In this document: piece by piece, positions 11,534-22,944 of the stretch
How the letters are laid out: every line of letters begins with the position of its first letter
Numbering within the stretch: position 1 is the stretch's first letter
Source of the DNA: JBBQVK01 sp038211735
GTDB taxonomy: Bacteria; Patescibacteriota; Gracilibacteria; Absconditabacterales; Absconditicoccaceae
DNA: 59,692 nucleotides
Assembly (NCBI GenBank): GCA_038211735.1
Contig: JBBQVK010000003.1
Coordinates: forward strand, 1 to 59,692
Direction: 5' to 3'
Made by a program: the position numbers and the translations under genes
Notes under the pieces: generated by a model
The model's input: only the letters and a program-made list of their open reading frames with translations
What the model was told of the DNA's origin: nothing
Database searches by the model: none

Positions 11534-13699
11534 ATGGAAGAGATAGTGCGAGCGAAAGACGCAAGAGATTCTTCTCAAAGCAACGTCAAAAAAAATAACG
11601 AATATATACCTACTTCGCAAGAGATAAACGAAGCAATTTCAACGGCTGAAAAAAAGATTCTTCTGAATTTACAAAATAATGAAAGAGCAAGTGGGGTAGA
11701 TCCGCGTGTTGAGGTTGTATGATCTACACAACGCTTTACGGCACAATTTTTCGATAATACGCAAAGTATCCTTGTGTTAAACTCTAATACAGGGGAAAAA
11801 GTTTCTGTAAATCTTCGTAGCAAATTTCCAGATATTTATACAGTTGGAGCGAGTATAGAAACGATTATGTATATCTGAGGAAAGAAATCGCTTTGCTCAA
11901 TTCGTAATGAAGGTGGCATACTTCATATCAAATTAGACTTTGTATCGACTGAAATCTCTCATCGTACCACGCTTGGCTATATTGAAAGAGTACAGAATAT
12001 GGGCTCTATAGGACTAAAGATCGATTGAGAACCTGTCACTAGCTATACAAAGAAAGTTTATTGAATCCCAGAGAATCCGTCATTTGATAAAAACATCCCT
12101 TCAAGTCGAGAGTTTTCTTTTGAGGAAGATGATGGGCTATTTTATCTTGTAGGAGTAGATGAAGGGACCGCTTGGCTTGATAAAAATTTGGTCATGATCA
12201 ATCCACACGATATGAAACTCAATCAATGGTATCCTGTCAAAGATCTTAAGTACAATCTACCGCTTCAAATAAGACTGCAGTTAGATAACAAATGAGCGCT
12301 CGCACTCCACGTTTGGCCATCGGATGAGATGATTCAAAAATATTTTCCAAAATCTACAGAAGTAAATAAACCTTCTTCACAGAAGCCTTGATCTACTGAG
12401 AAGCCTGGTACTAATACGACACCAACAAAAACCCCGCCTGAGAAAACGCAACCTGAAAAACCTACTAATCCTATAGTTCCTCCTGTAACACCTAGAACTC
12501 CTGAAGTACCTAAAGATAAAAACAAAACCGAAGAAAACAAAACCGAAGAAAACAATGCGCCGCTTCCCTGACCTGAGTTACGCACCTTGATGACAGAAAA
12601 ATTGGATATTGGTAATGAAGCAAGAATTTCTTTTGAAGGGAGAGAGTGAAAATTATTTTACAAACGTGTGAGAGGGATACCCGATGATCGACAAGATAGA
12701 GTAGTGGTAGTATATAGAAACGGCGCCTTCTCGATTCGGGTAGAGCAAAAGTATTTATGGTGAGCATTACCATACAAGTGAAACATATGATCATTTTCTA
12801 CAGCGCAACTATCACAATGAAATCAAGATGTTGTATATTGATGAAAAGTTAAGATTTGATGACTCGTAACTGCGAAGCGAGAGGGAGACGCACTTCGTAT
12901 ACATCGATGAACTGTTGAGAGTAACTATATTGATAGCTCTGTTGAAAGTTTTTGAAATTGGATACTGCCGTTTGATATCAATGCGCCCATTAGAACAATT
13001 TCTGGTCACTTTCATGAACAAAGAGAGACTCATTTACATGAGTGAGTGGATATTAGCATGCCAGAATGACAATCGCTGTATGCAGCGTGATCTGGTACTG
13101 TTGTAGAATCTTATGTTAGTAGCTCCTTCGGTGATGTAATTACTATAGACCATGGCAATTGACTCAAAACACGCTATGCGCATCTTCAGTATAGATCTGT
13201 CAATGAAGGACAAAGAGTTATTTGATGACAACAAATAGGAATCTCTGGTAATACTGGTGAAAGCACAGGGGCGCATCTCCATCTCGAGGTAATAAAAAAC
13301 TGAACACCTGTCAATCCAGCTCGCTACTTTGATTTTACCAAACGAGATAAAAATAACGAACTCAATGGAGTAAGACCAGAAAGGAAAAATACTTGATCTA
13401 CCCAAACGTGAGCTGCGTCTTTTTATAATAGCATATGAGCAAAAACAGCTTCAGGAGAGTTATATGATTCAAGAGAGCTAACTGCTGCTCATCCTACCTT
13501 ACCGTTTGGTACAAAAGTTAAAGTGAGCAGAATAGATGATCCAAATAAATCAGTAGTGGTGCGTATCAATGATCGCGGTCCTTACGTGCCGTGACGCATA
13601 ATCGATCTTTCAGTAGCTGCCGCAGAAAAGATTGGAATAGCAAAAGAAGGAAAGGCAACGGAGTGAACTGCTCAAGTAAAAATAGAAGTGGTACAGTAA
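11534..13699 (+). CDS. M23 peptidase fused to RlpA-like double-psi barrel domain; peptidoglycan hydrolase, 721 aa
   Basis: About 30 in-frame UGA codons are read as Gly. Residues ~1-65 are polar; ~280-350 form a Pro/Thr/Lys/Glu linker. The M23/LytM endopeptidase domain (~490-600) has H502-x3-D506 and the HxH motif H581-L-H583, the zinc ligands of the family. The RlpA-like domain (~626-721) has GAASFY, LTAAH, LPFGT, VVVRINDRGP and RIIDLS with UGA-Gly before RIIDLS. M23 enzymes cut peptide cross-links and RlpA-type domains bind or cleave glycan strands, so both bonds of the wall may be attacked. No Sec signal or membrane segment is visible at the N-terminus, which is odd for a wall enzyme. It could act on the cell's own wall or on a prey or host cell. 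Confidence 0.9.
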
Positions 13700-13747
13700 A
13701 TCATCTTGTTTGAGCTGAAAAACCGCCCCTCATTGCTGATCGTGGAT

Positions 13748-13776
13748 TTGACAGAATGAGGGTTGAAGGGTATAAT
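13748..13776 (+). promoter_or_regulatory. Promoter for the 1147-aa membrane protein
   Basis: TTGACA (13748-13753), 17-nt spacer, TATAAT (13771-13776), a perfect consensus; ATG at 13815 is 39 nt downstream. The -35 box sits in the loop of a possible hairpin, CCCTCATT (13727-13734) / AATGAGGG (13755-13762), which might terminate the preceding transcript or act as an operator. Confidence 0.85.
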
Positions 13777-13814
13777 TAGGTATTGAATTCTTGTGTTTTA
13801 CATTAAGTCATTAA

Positions 13815-16800
13815 ATGGTTAATCCAGAACTCCCGAAAGATCATCAGCAGGTTGATGACCAACTAAGTAAAGAAATTATTGCGATCTCAAATAAAATTGA
13901 GGATCATCTTAGTGATTTGGAAAATATAATCAAAAACGGTGAGGCCGATAATGAAATTTCAGGGAAACATAAAGAACTGGAGAGCGAAGTAAATGCTCTC
14001 TTAGCAAAAGTAACCGATGAGTACGTACTAACTGATGAAGCAAGAATTGCAATGCATGGACTGCAAGAACGCGTACAACTTTCACAGGAATCCGCAAAAG
14101 ATGCAAAAGAAAAAACTTTTGAAAATAGTACGATAGCGGGTAAAGTTCAAATACTTACTGAAAAGTGGAAATTACCTGCTGCACTCACATTATGAATTGG
14201 TAAGGCTGTTCGAGAAGTAGGACATGAAGTTTCGAGTAGAAAGTGATTTTGGAACAAAACTTGGTGATTGATAAAAGGAATCTTTTCCGGACTAGTATGG
14301 TGAGGTATAACGTATCTATGAGCAACGGCAGCAGGATATGTTGCATGATTGATTGATGGTCTAGATCCTCGTAATCGAGCAAAAAAAGCAAAAAATGACG
14401 TCAAAGGTTGGCGAAATAATCTATTCCGCAAAACTTGAGAGCGTTATGATCCAAAAAACCAAGAAGTTCAAGATGTAAGAAATGATTCCGATCCAGAAAC
14501 GCCATGATTTGAATGACCAGAGATGTGGATGGACGATTTAAATCGCCCTATTTTCTGACGAAAAGATTGACGCACAGAGCTAGCAGTACTTCCTGATGAT
14601 ATACAACTGCCTTGAGTGTATATGAAAGACCAGGTTGATGCGATTTATGGCGATCCTGCTTTTAGTGATAAGTATTTGCTTTTCACTACCTCTGTAAATA
14701 TGCGAACCCAAGCAGCTCGCGCAAAAGATCAAAGCGGAGGGATCTTCTCTACCAAAGATAGCGAAATAGGTAGTATTCAATTGATCGAACAAGAACTACT
14801 AAATATACAGAAACAAGTTCAGTCTGGGGCAGATAAATGAGTAGTTAATACAAGCATCTCTAAAACCATGAATCATATTAGTGATTTTGAGATAAAACAA
14901 AAAAGTGTGATCTGAGAGGAGCGATGAAAAGTAGTGCTTCCTACTATCAACGAGTATTCAACAACAGTTACAACAAGAGATGCAGATTATGAAAATGCGC
15001 AACTGAAAATGTACGATTGATTTAGAAAAACATGAGGAGTCACACAAGGAAATAGTGAGGTAGTAAAAAGACATCTTTATGAAGACCTGCTCCATAGAGC
15101 AAAATATGAAAAATTGGACGATCTTTTTGATGGAGAAACTGGAGAGAAGATATTTGATGCTCTTTGAAAAATAAGCCCAGAAAGCAAGTCTGATGAAGAA
15201 TTATCATCTCTCGTTGGTAAACATTTATTGGACTCTGGATTCTTAGAGAATCCCGGTGAAGGCAAATCGTGATTAAGTGAGTCTGTGATCTCAGAGATTA
15301 CCAAAAGCATAATTACTACATACCATAAATCTAAAGAAAATGTTAATAATAATACTGCAGAGTTTAAAAAATATTTCACAAGAGCATACGGATTTGAAAT
15401 TGAAACAGACACAAAACAACAACAGAAAATGATTACAGCTTATGAACAAATGTATAGTGTTGAAGTATTGGAGCAGTATGCACAACAAAAATGATTAACT
15501 TATAACAAAGAAAATAAACGGCAGGTAGTATGGGGGTTCGCATGGGACATGGTCAAAGAAAATGCCATACATGGAGCTGTACTTTCAGCATATCAAGATA
15601 CATTTTTTGATTCATACCTTCCTACCCAAAGCGAGAGGTCACGCGCATTACGTTCTCCTGTCGAGACGTACAAATATGCAGACAAGAAGGAAGGAATGTT
15701 GGCTGACATTATTTGAGCAGGAGATGATATTGCTGATAGTACTATTAACAGCGCAATCAATGTTTGAATCAATATTGCTGCCTCACTTATACCTGTAGCA
15801 GGTGTCGAGTTTGTAGCTGCGCGTATAGCATGAAGTATGTTAATGAGATGAATATTGACTGCTGGGACAATGAGTTCAAGAGTAGCAATATTTAGTATGA
15901 GAGCGGTCTTAGGTCACATTGCTATGACAACTTTTGCAGGTATTGCAAATGAACAACCAGCTAGTGAGATCTTTGAAAACCTTACTGACCGAAAAGAGTT
16001 TGCTCAAAACGCAATTTTCTTCAATGTAATATGACAAGTCGGTCCACGGATTACAAAAAATGTCTGACGTATTCCAAGGCTTGGCAAGGTAGACCCCGCA
16101 GTACTGGAGAAATTATCAACGCATTGGACATGAAGATTAGCAATGATGACGTGAGCATGAGTAGCAGAAACAACTATTATAGAAGGGGGGAGAAATATTT
16201 GTGATCCAAACTATGAACGAAATTGGTGAGAGGTTATGACGGTATTTATGATGTCTACAATTCTAGCTGGGAAAGTTTGAGCAAAAGCAAAAGAGTATAC
16301 TGCTACAAAAACAGCTAACGGTAAGATAAAAATAATTCCTAAGAATATAACGAGGATAGCTTCGAAGGTTGAATCTATCGAAAGCTCTTCAAAAACACTA
16401 CGAGGTAAATATGAAGAACGCCTTCTATCAGCTAGGGATTGAGAAACTACTATTATGGGAGGGCAAGTTGTTAAATCTACTAAAGACTGAACATCAACAT
16501 ATATGATAAAGTGAGAGACAACTTCTTTCGCAACAGCAAAAGAAGTTGTTACGCATCTTAAAGTTACTCGCCTTGGAGAAAAACCAACAATTGAACAAAC
16601 TCAAGCAATTTGGGAACAAGAGCTTGGTACCAAAATAGAAAATATGATTGATACGTGAAAGACATTTTCAAAGGGAAGTGATGTGTATAAGTTCCAAGTA
16701 GATAAAGAAGGTGTAGTGCAGGTTATGAAGAAATGAGAAAAGTGATTTATACAACTTACTGAAGAAGAAATAGCGACTCTATCACAAGCTAATGAACAGT

Positions 16801-17258
16801 TGGTTACAAATGCCACAAAAAAACTGTTTGAAAATGTTCAGTGAAGTAAGAAATCTATGAAAGAGTTATTGGATTCAGGAAAAATTAGTAAGCAAGAGTT
16901 TACAGACCGATGCAAGACGCATAATATTACATGGACTGAAAAAATGCTCGTTGGAGATTTCTTTAGACTTTTATGACAAGGGAAAGTACGCGAACTACTA
17001 TTCTGAAATATCAAAAAGTTACAATGAATATCGTGACGTTATCCCTTCCCTGGAATGGGTAAAATAATTTGGGCAGGCAAGAATAGTACGACACTCTTTC
17101 AGGCCGGATCTATCTTATATGGTGGCCTTATTGGTGATAATGGTGATAAGGGGCGAGATGAGGCAGCAGAAAACTACTTCCTCTATTGTGTACTAGGACG
17201 CTGAATAGTCGGTAGAGTTGCATTGGCCGCATTGGATGCTTCGGATATCTTATTTTAA
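13815..17258 (+). CDS. Very large membrane-associated protein, 1147 aa, unknown function
   Basis: ATG at 13815 lies 39 nt after a consensus promoter; the frame crosses dozens of UGA-Gly codons to TAA at 17256-17258. Residues ~1-115 are acidic and helical. A hydrophobic Gly/Ala-rich segment lies at ~150-180 and longer hydrophobic stretches at ~650-720 and ~775-830, suggesting several membrane passes. Charged soluble regions lie between, and residues ~830-1030 are mixed. No signal peptide or known motif was recognised. It resembles the 1861-6018 protein in build (helical N-terminus, internal hydrophobic block), not in obvious sequence. It lies directly after the M23/RlpA gene but has its own promoter. 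Confidence 0.8.
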
Positions 17259-17300
17259 AGATTGATAAAGTGCATAGATATTATTTCTAACCAAGAGAAA

Positions 17301-17327
17301 ACCTGTAGGGGATACCCACAGGTCTTT
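17301..17327 (+). terminator. Probable terminator between convergent genes
   Basis: ACCTGT-A-GGG pairs with CCC-ACAGGT (9 bp with one bulged A, 17301-17323), followed by CTTTCTT. It lies between the ends of the 1147-residue gene and the minus-strand gene at 17353. Confidence 0.55.
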
Positions 17328-17352
17328 CTTCAAACTTAATCTTGTGTGAGAG

Positions 17353-18015
17353 TTACCAGCTCCCGAATCGAATCATAAGCGACACTCTCCATCCTTTCAC
17401 AGCATCGTTGGCGACTCCGCCATTGATTCCATCCCAGGTGAAGTCTTCAAAGAAGTTCTGGCGCATCCGTTCTATCACCACTGCAGGAGATATTTCATAC
17501 TTGCCGATCGCGAACATACCGTCATACTCGAGGCCAGCACCGAATGTATATCCCCAGTATGGCCCAACGTTGGTAAGAATCTGGTCCGCATCTATAAGGT
17601 GATTGGTCACCTTAGCGCCCATTCTCCCATAGTTGATACCTGCCTGTCCCCAGAGACCTAAGTCTCCAAAGGTGAGATAATCAGGACTTGTCTGGAGACC
17701 GATCTCACCATAATAAGACCAGAACTGGTTGGTATAAAATCTTTCCAATTTCAGCTGGCTGTACTTACCTTCGGAGTATGCACCCTTCAGGTAAACTATA
17801 CCAAACCGAATCCGAGCGAACGCTTCATCCGTCCGACCATCTACGGTCAGGCCGGTCTGTACATCGCTTATTGCGGTTGGGTTTATAGAGGTCGAAACCC
17901 CTAAGTTAAACTGCCCGCCGTCAATAAATCCACCTCCGCCACAGATAAGACACTGAGCATAGGAACTAACGGCTGTGAGAGTGGTAACTAGTAAGGTAAA
18001 CAGTAATTTTTTCAT
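17353..18015 (-). CDS. Exported beta-barrel-like protein of Bacteroidota style, 220 aa, UGA-free
   Basis: The N-terminus is a clear signal peptide (MKKLLFTLLVTTLTAVSSYA, cut before QC). The rest is Gly/Tyr/Phe-rich with alternating strands and ends in an aromatic residue (RFGSW), as outer-membrane beta-barrels do. There is no UGA-Gly codon despite about 30 Gly residues, and the stop is TAA. The signal peptide ending and barrel style are typical of Bacteroidota, yet CPR bacteria are generally thought to lack an outer membrane. It is divergent from an UGA-free lipoprotein at 18150, and each has its own promoter. I infer transfer from a standard-code donor. Confidence 0.8.
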   Translation of the reverse strand: MKKLLFTLLVTTLTAVSSYAQCLICGGGGFIDGGQFNLGVSTSINPTAISDVQTGLTVDGRTDEAFARIRFGIVYLKGAYSEGKYSQLKLERFYTNQFWSYYGEIGLQTSPDYLTFGDLGLWGQAGINYGRMGAKVTNHLIDADQILTNVGPYWGYTFGAGLEYDGMFAIGKYEISPAVVIERMRQNFFEDFTWDGINGGVANDAVKGWRVSLMIRFGSW

Positions 18016-18049
18016 ATATTTCTTTTTTATTTTTGTTTAGGAATGTCAA

Positions 18050-18077
18050 TGTATACATAAAATATAACAAATGTCAA
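18050..18077 (-). promoter_or_regulatory. Promoter for the beta-barrel-like gene
   Basis: On the minus strand: TTGACA (18077-18072), 16-nt spacer, TATACA (18055-18050); ATG at 18015 is 34 nt downstream. It is the same architecture as the promoter at 6100. Confidence 0.75.
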
Positions 18078-18084
18078 GTTCGTC

Positions 18085-18112
18085 TTGTATTTCAAATTAT
18101 TTCATATATAAA
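18085..18112 (+). promoter_or_regulatory. Promoter for the lipoprotein gene
   Basis: TTGTAT (18085-18090), 16-nt spacer, TATAAA (18107-18112). It overlaps the divergent promoter region at 18050-18077. It places ATG 18150 at the usual distance (37 nt) and argues against ATG 18117. Confidence 0.55.
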
Positions 18113-18149
18113 TCATATGACAAAAATTCTGAAACAAAATCTACCTTAT

Positions 18150-18833
18150 ATGAGATCATTAAAATTTTTATTAGTCGCATTCGTCGCAGGGTGTATTTTC
18201 TACTCCTGTGACCTTGTCAATGCTGATAGCGTGCTCGTAGAGCATGTGGTCAACGATGACATTTATACTACAAAGGAAGTCATCCACGATACGTTTTATA
18301 TCGACAAGATTATCCTCAAGTGGGATACGGTCTATATTGAGCAGTGGTACATCGATACAATCTACATAGACGGCGAAATTATCTATGACACCATTTATAT
18401 AGAGGTACCTTATTACATCGAAGTGCCCGTATACGATACCGTGTTTATCAAAGACACCAAGATTATCTACATCGAAGTTCCTGGTGAGTGTCCGTTAAAG
18501 CTTGAAGTAATCTCAGCGAGACTTGAGAACGGAAATTTCTTCAAAAGGTATCGGCTGAGTCCATCGAGTGCTGGCAGTGGTTGTAACAAACCGTATGTTA
18601 GGATGTCGTTCTTTAAGGATCAGGGGTTCGTATTCCCGACCGAAACATTTGTAAACTTCTTAAGCGGATTCTATCTGCAAGGGAATGGGTTAACGAACAT
18701 TAAAGGAACATTGAATGGCTCGATGGAGTTCGAAGTGGAAATACATTGTCCGAGTGGTGATGAGGCACTTAGGATGACTATTGACACCGACGGTGGTGGA
18801 CATATCGATGACGTTACACTGCTGATCTGGTAG
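18150..18833 (+). CDS. Probable lipoprotein with DT-x-YI repeats, 227 aa, UGA-free
   Basis: From ATG 18150 the N-terminus MRSLKFLLVAFVAGC has a basic start, a hydrophobic core and a VAGC lipobox; a second candidate Cys lies ten residues on (FYSC). Residues ~30-115 are strand-like repeats built on DTxYI / YIEVP (e.g. DTVYI, DTIYI, YIEVPVYDTVF). The C-terminal ~110 residues form a separate polar domain with two Cys. There is no in-frame UGA; the stop is TAG, followed by a terminator. Such Tyr/Ile/Asp repeats after a lipobox are common in Bacteroidota lipoproteins. The function is unknown; probably surface-exposed. Confidence 0.75.
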   Translation: MRSLKFLLVAFVAGCIFYSCDLVNADSVLVEHVVNDDIYTTKEVIHDTFYIDKIILKWDTVYIEQWYIDTIYIDGEIIYDTIYIEVPYYIEVPVYDTVFIKDTKIIYIEVPGECPLKLEVISARLENGNFFKRYRLSPSSAGSGCNKPYVRMSFFKDQGFVFPTETFVNFLSGFYLQGNGLTNIKGTLNGSMEFEVEIHCPSGDEALRMTIDTDGGGHIDDVTLLIW

Positions 18834-18886
18834 AGTTCTATCGGACTGGTGAATGAAGCAAGAAGCAAGAGAAATGGAAGTAAAAG

Positions 18887-18915
18887 CCTTGGGTATTCTA
18901 CCTGAGGTTTTTCTT
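18887..18915 (+). terminator. Rho-independent terminator
   Basis: A 9-bp stem with two GU pairs (CCTTGGGTA 18887-18895 / TACCTGAGG 18899-18907), a 3-nt loop and a T-rich tail. Confidence 0.75.
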
Positions 18916-18982
18916 TTGTAGAAAAATCTCTTAAAATGACTACTGTGAGCCGTTTTTATACAAGACGAATGTAACAGCTAAT

Positions 18983-19011
18983 TTGACAGGTACATTGTTT
19001 TGGAGTATAAT
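18983..19011 (+). promoter_or_regulatory. Promoter for the peptidoglycan-binding protein
   Basis: TTGACA (18983-18988), 17-nt spacer, TATAAT (19006-19011), perfect consensus; ATG at 19047 is 36 nt downstream. Confidence 0.85.
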
Positions 19012-19046
19012 TTATTATTCTCAAATTTATCTCTTATTCTTAATAA

Positions 19047-19778
19047 ATGGCTAATTTAGATAACGTTTCAGACAAATTAGAAAACAACAGCGATGAGATT
19101 AAAAATGAACTTGACCAATGTGAGGGGTCAGTAGTGGATGCAGTAAAAAATATGGACGCAGGAAAGGTTGCCTCTGCACTTGAGAAAAATTATAAAGGGA
19201 AAACTCGAGATCAAATTGAAAAAAATCATGGGCGAGCTATGCTTGTCCAGGCTGGACTAAGTCATATTGGTTATGCGGATAAAGTCTGAGATATTGATGG
19301 TTACTATGGACCAAAAACAAAAAATGCAGTTAGCGAATATCAAAAGGAAAGAGGATTGAAAGGTGATTGACGGGCAGGACCACAGACTATCAATCTACTT
19401 ATTGAAGAGTTACATATACATGACGCCGCGAATGGAACGAAACAATCAACTGATATTGCAAAACCTCTTCCAGAAAATGCATTGGAAGCATCTAAGATGC
19501 AAGATCGGTTATGAAAACATACTATGTGACCTGGAGTAGTGGATATGCATATACAAGACAATATGCTTTCTATAAGCTCAAATCAAAATGTGAATGGTGA
19601 TGTTAATAAGTCAGATTTTTTCCAAAATATGTTATATTACATTTCGACTGATGGTAAACAAATTATGAATGATATGGGAGATGGGACGCTTGAACCTGCA
19701 TATAATTTAGAAGTAACTACTGATGATGTAGTGCAAGTAAAAGAGGAATATAGACCTCTTGAAAGTACTACTGTTTAA
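19047..19778 (+). CDS. Peptidoglycan-binding domain protein, 243 aa
   Basis: Residues ~60-115 match the PG_binding_1 fold: helix, then GDIDGYYGPKTKNAVSEYQ, with a second conserved Gly at GDGRAGPQTINLL; several of these Gly are UGA. The N-terminal ~55 residues are acidic and helical and the C-terminal ~120 are polar. There is no Sec signal peptide, although the domain binds cell wall. The 3' end overlaps the convergent prmC gene by 11 nt. It probably targets a partner activity or the whole protein to peptidoglycan. Confidence 0.85.
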
Positions 19779-20766
19779 ATTCCGCCTTCACAATCCTGAT
19801 ATTGAAATGAAACGTCTTTACCTCTTCGAAGGTGAGGACGTTTTTGTATTCGGTACGGAGGATATCGACTTGTCGGGTCATCATTTCGAGGAACATGGTG
19901 AAGTTTTTTTCGTGAGTAGTGGTGGAGCTAGAGTCAACTAGCACATTCGGTACGTCTACTGAACTTGAGGGAGTGGTAGTCGAGAATGCGGTAGAGCCTG
20001 AATTTATTTGCATGTCTTTTCTTGCTTGAATGATCTGATCGAACATCCTACGATAGAGATCTAATCCATCATCTCCTCACACAAACGCCATGCGTGGCTC
20101 TCGTTTTTTCACATTATCTTCTACATTGTCATCAAAGGTTTGATCTGGGATATAGGGCAGGTTTGCTACGAGAACTACATGCTGTTGTGTTTGAAGCACG
20201 CCTGTGAGAGTAGGATCAGCAACCAAATCACTTTGTAAAAAAGTGACGGGAGTCGAAGAGTCGAGGAGTGAATGAACTCCTGTATCATTCTTGAGGAGTT
20301 CATAATTTTTTCTTGCAACGTCCAATGCGTCTTCACTTAGTTCGCTAAGAAATAGTTGTTTGATTTTATGGTGGTTATGTATCAATGTAGAAAGTCATAA
20401 GACTCAACAACCAGTACCTACGTCGATGATGGTAACGCTTCCGTCGTTAGATGAGTCCGCATGAATAAATTCATTCACTGCAATAATCATATACTCTGTC
20501 TCTGGACGAGGGATAAGGGTAGCGGGGGTAACTTGAAAACGGACACCGAGAAATTCTACAAATCCCAAAATATATTCGAGCGGTTTTTTGTCTGTGGCGT
20601 ATGAGCTGTAGGATTGAGTGATTCGTTCACAGTCTGAAGGCGAGATCTCGCGGTCACTGTCCGTGAAGAGCGTCTCTTTAGAAATTTTTAACTTGTAGCA
20701 AATCAGCTTCTCAGCAACATTTTTGAGAGGATAAGAAGGATTTTGCAAAATATCTATTATTCTCAT
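19768..20766 (-). CDS. prmC: Peptide chain release factor glutamine methyltransferase
   Basis: PrmC/HemK methylates the Gln of the GGQ motif of release factors using SAM. Seen here: an N-terminal helical domain, LIPRPETE at ~90, SAM motif I IIDVGTGC-Gly (the Gly is UGA) at ~115-121, and the substrate-binding NLPYIP (the usual NPPY with Pro replaced by Leu). The C-terminal ~60 residues carry a Ser/Thr-rich insertion before the final strands; at 332 residues it is longer than the usual ~280. In a UGA=Gly organism RF2 should be absent, so RF1 is the expected substrate. It ends convergently, overlapping 19047-19778. Confidence 0.9.
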
Positions 20767-20855
20767 ATTGTCAATAATTGGCTGGAAATTCCAGAGAAAA
20801 TCAGTAAAACAGTAACAATACGATATGTTTTACTCGCATAATTGCAAATGGAGTG

Positions 20856-22331
20856 ATGGCAAAACTTAGATCATCTCCTTCATCAGCTGTTCCATACCAG
20901 AAGACCCATCACATATTGAAGGCTGTGGAAAAAAGGCAAAGTTTTCATCCGCAAGTGGCTGAAGATATTGCGAAAAATTTTGATCTAGATGAAAATGAAT
21001 TTCTTCAAGAGTTGGTCAGCAGATTGTGTACGCGCGGAGAGTGGTTATCGCTCGAAGAGTTGGTAATACTTACGAACTATTTCAATAATAAATACGCATC
21101 GCATCTTGAAAGATTAAGAAGACAACGGGGAGCAGATCATCCGTATGTACATTTTCCTCTTGTCGATTTATTTTTGCATATTATCAATAAAAGGTATACT
21201 GAATACAAAGAGTATTCCGATAAACCGTTGGTGATTAATGCTCCATCACCTGTAATAACTACAACTGAGCGTAATGCAGTCGAAGATGTTAAAAATAGGT
21301 TTTTAAAATCAAAAAAACTTGGTAACTACGAAAGAGGAAGTGAAGAAGAGATGTACCAAAGACTTCTCCTTATGGCATGAGAGTTGTCGTGAATAAAATC
21401 GAATGACTTTCTAAAAATCAGAACAGCCGTATTTAATGGATTGGGGAGAGTGGTTGGTGTTCCGTACACAGATTTAGCTCGTATAGAATGGCTTATTAGC
21501 AAGCTAAACGGTACCGCAGCAGTTATTAAGAGGACTACAGAAAAAGTTAGAAAGTTGAAGGAGTCTACACTTGCTAGTGATCACTATGTGGATATCAATA
21601 TTGATATTCCTTTGCGTTTTTTGTTAACAAAATATAAGCCCCACAAAGAAAAACTGTACGCGCTTTTTTCTTATTTCCAGCAATGCAAAAAGAACATACC
21701 TTGAAGAGAGATTGCAGAGTATATAAAACAAACAGCGATTCCAATTCATCCTGCGCACATCCGCATGTTAGAAAAAGTAATATCATTCAAAGCGACGCGA
21801 GATATCTGGCATTCATATTTCTACTTCGATATGGATAGATATGAGTATACGTGATGATTAACCAATCACTTACCTCAATTTTCTTCAGAAGCGCATCATG
21901 AGTGATGACTACAAGTAGATCAGTTGATACGTTACTTGTGTGAACGCGTACACCATATGAATAGAAGACACAAAAAAGAGATTGATATCGAAAAGATGCA
22001 ACCGCTTGTGCGAGAAGAGTTATTTGATCAGATGAAATCGCCTCGTTGTGGTGAATTAAAATCATACGGGCTTTTACCGACTGACGTAGAAGCGTACTAT
22101 CGTTTGATAGATGGCTTACCAATTGTTGAATTGAACTATCTGGAAACATTCATTGATGCTTTCCGTAGTGCAGCATTACAAGGGTCTTGGCAGTTTGCTG
22201 CTGAACAAGCTACTGATGTAGTTAACAAAACTTACAACCTTCGTTTGAGTGAAGAAGAGCGCGAAGAGTGGATTGCGTATTGATTAAATCTCAAACCTGC
22301 GAGCAGAAGCGAAAAGTCGCTGTACAAATAA
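20856..22331 (+). CDS. Hypothetical protein, 491 aa, mainly helical
   Basis: Starts ATG 20856 (a GTG lies just before it) and runs through about ten UGA-Gly codons to TAA at 22329-22331. The protein is charged and helical with many Lys/Arg/Tyr, no signal peptide and no membrane segment. A basic stretch (NRRHKKEID) lies near residue 370. It is divergent from prmC across a 90-nt gap in which I find no convincing promoter. No family is recognised; nucleic-acid or protein binding is possible from its charge. Confidence 0.75.
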
Positions 22332-22396
22332 TTGTATTTTTGTATCAACACGTATATACTTACTATAGATTTATTTATTGTAGATACGCAAAACAC

Positions 22397-22858
22397 ATGG
22401 GTAACTTACAATCATCTAATTTACCAAAGGCTGAGTACTGGTTCTATGACCATGTGTTGACGGACGATCAGAAGACATTGTTTCAAACTAAAATTACTGG
22501 TAACGAAGAACTTTTTATGGCTATTGATACTTTCTGCCAAGACAATGTATGCGAAAAAGAGGAGATATATAATTTTGCATGCCAGGTATATGATGTTGCT
22601 ATGAGAACTGAAAGTAAAGATATACGTTGGACAGGTGAGAAGCATTACCTTCCTAAAATGGAAGAACGTTTTGGAATGAAGCAGTGAACATATCTTTTTG
22701 AATATATTGTTATGCCTTTAACAAGTTATCTTTCGACTACAAAAAGCCTCCAAAGAAAACACCCAATTATGCAGCAGATAACAGCAGCAGAGATTGAAAA
22801 AGTCCTTACTGATAGCAAGAAACCCTCCGCAAAAATATATAACAAAACCTACTCGTAA
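22397..22858 (+). CDS. Hypothetical small protein, 153 aa
   Basis: ATG 22397 is about 30 nt after a TATAGA-like -10 (near 22365); earlier in-frame starts would overlap the preceding gene. One UGA-Gly lies at 22685. It is helical and acidic (e.g. LTDDQKTLFQ, CEKEEIYNFA), with a basic C-terminus, and shows no membrane segment. Three Cys lie in the middle. It follows the 491-residue gene and may share its role. Not recognised. Confidence 0.65.
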
Positions 22859-22905
22859 CGGCTTATTATCCCTTTGACTTTCAGCGATATAAGGGTAGTG
22901 TCTTT

Positions 22906-22934
22906 TTGAGAAATAATTCATAAACAAATATAAA
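22906..22934 (+). promoter_or_regulatory. Possible promoter for the secreted protein gene
   Basis: TTGAGA (22906-22911), 17-nt spacer, TATAAA (22929-22934). The ATG at 22945 lies only 10 nt after the -10, so the transcript would be nearly leaderless. Confidence 0.45.
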
Positions 22935-22944
22935 AACCTAACCT

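Noticed and set aside
11534..17258. Apparent string of broken pseudogenes under the standard code
   Set aside because: All interruptions are UGA; with UGA as Gly both genes are intact and conserved motifs are restored.
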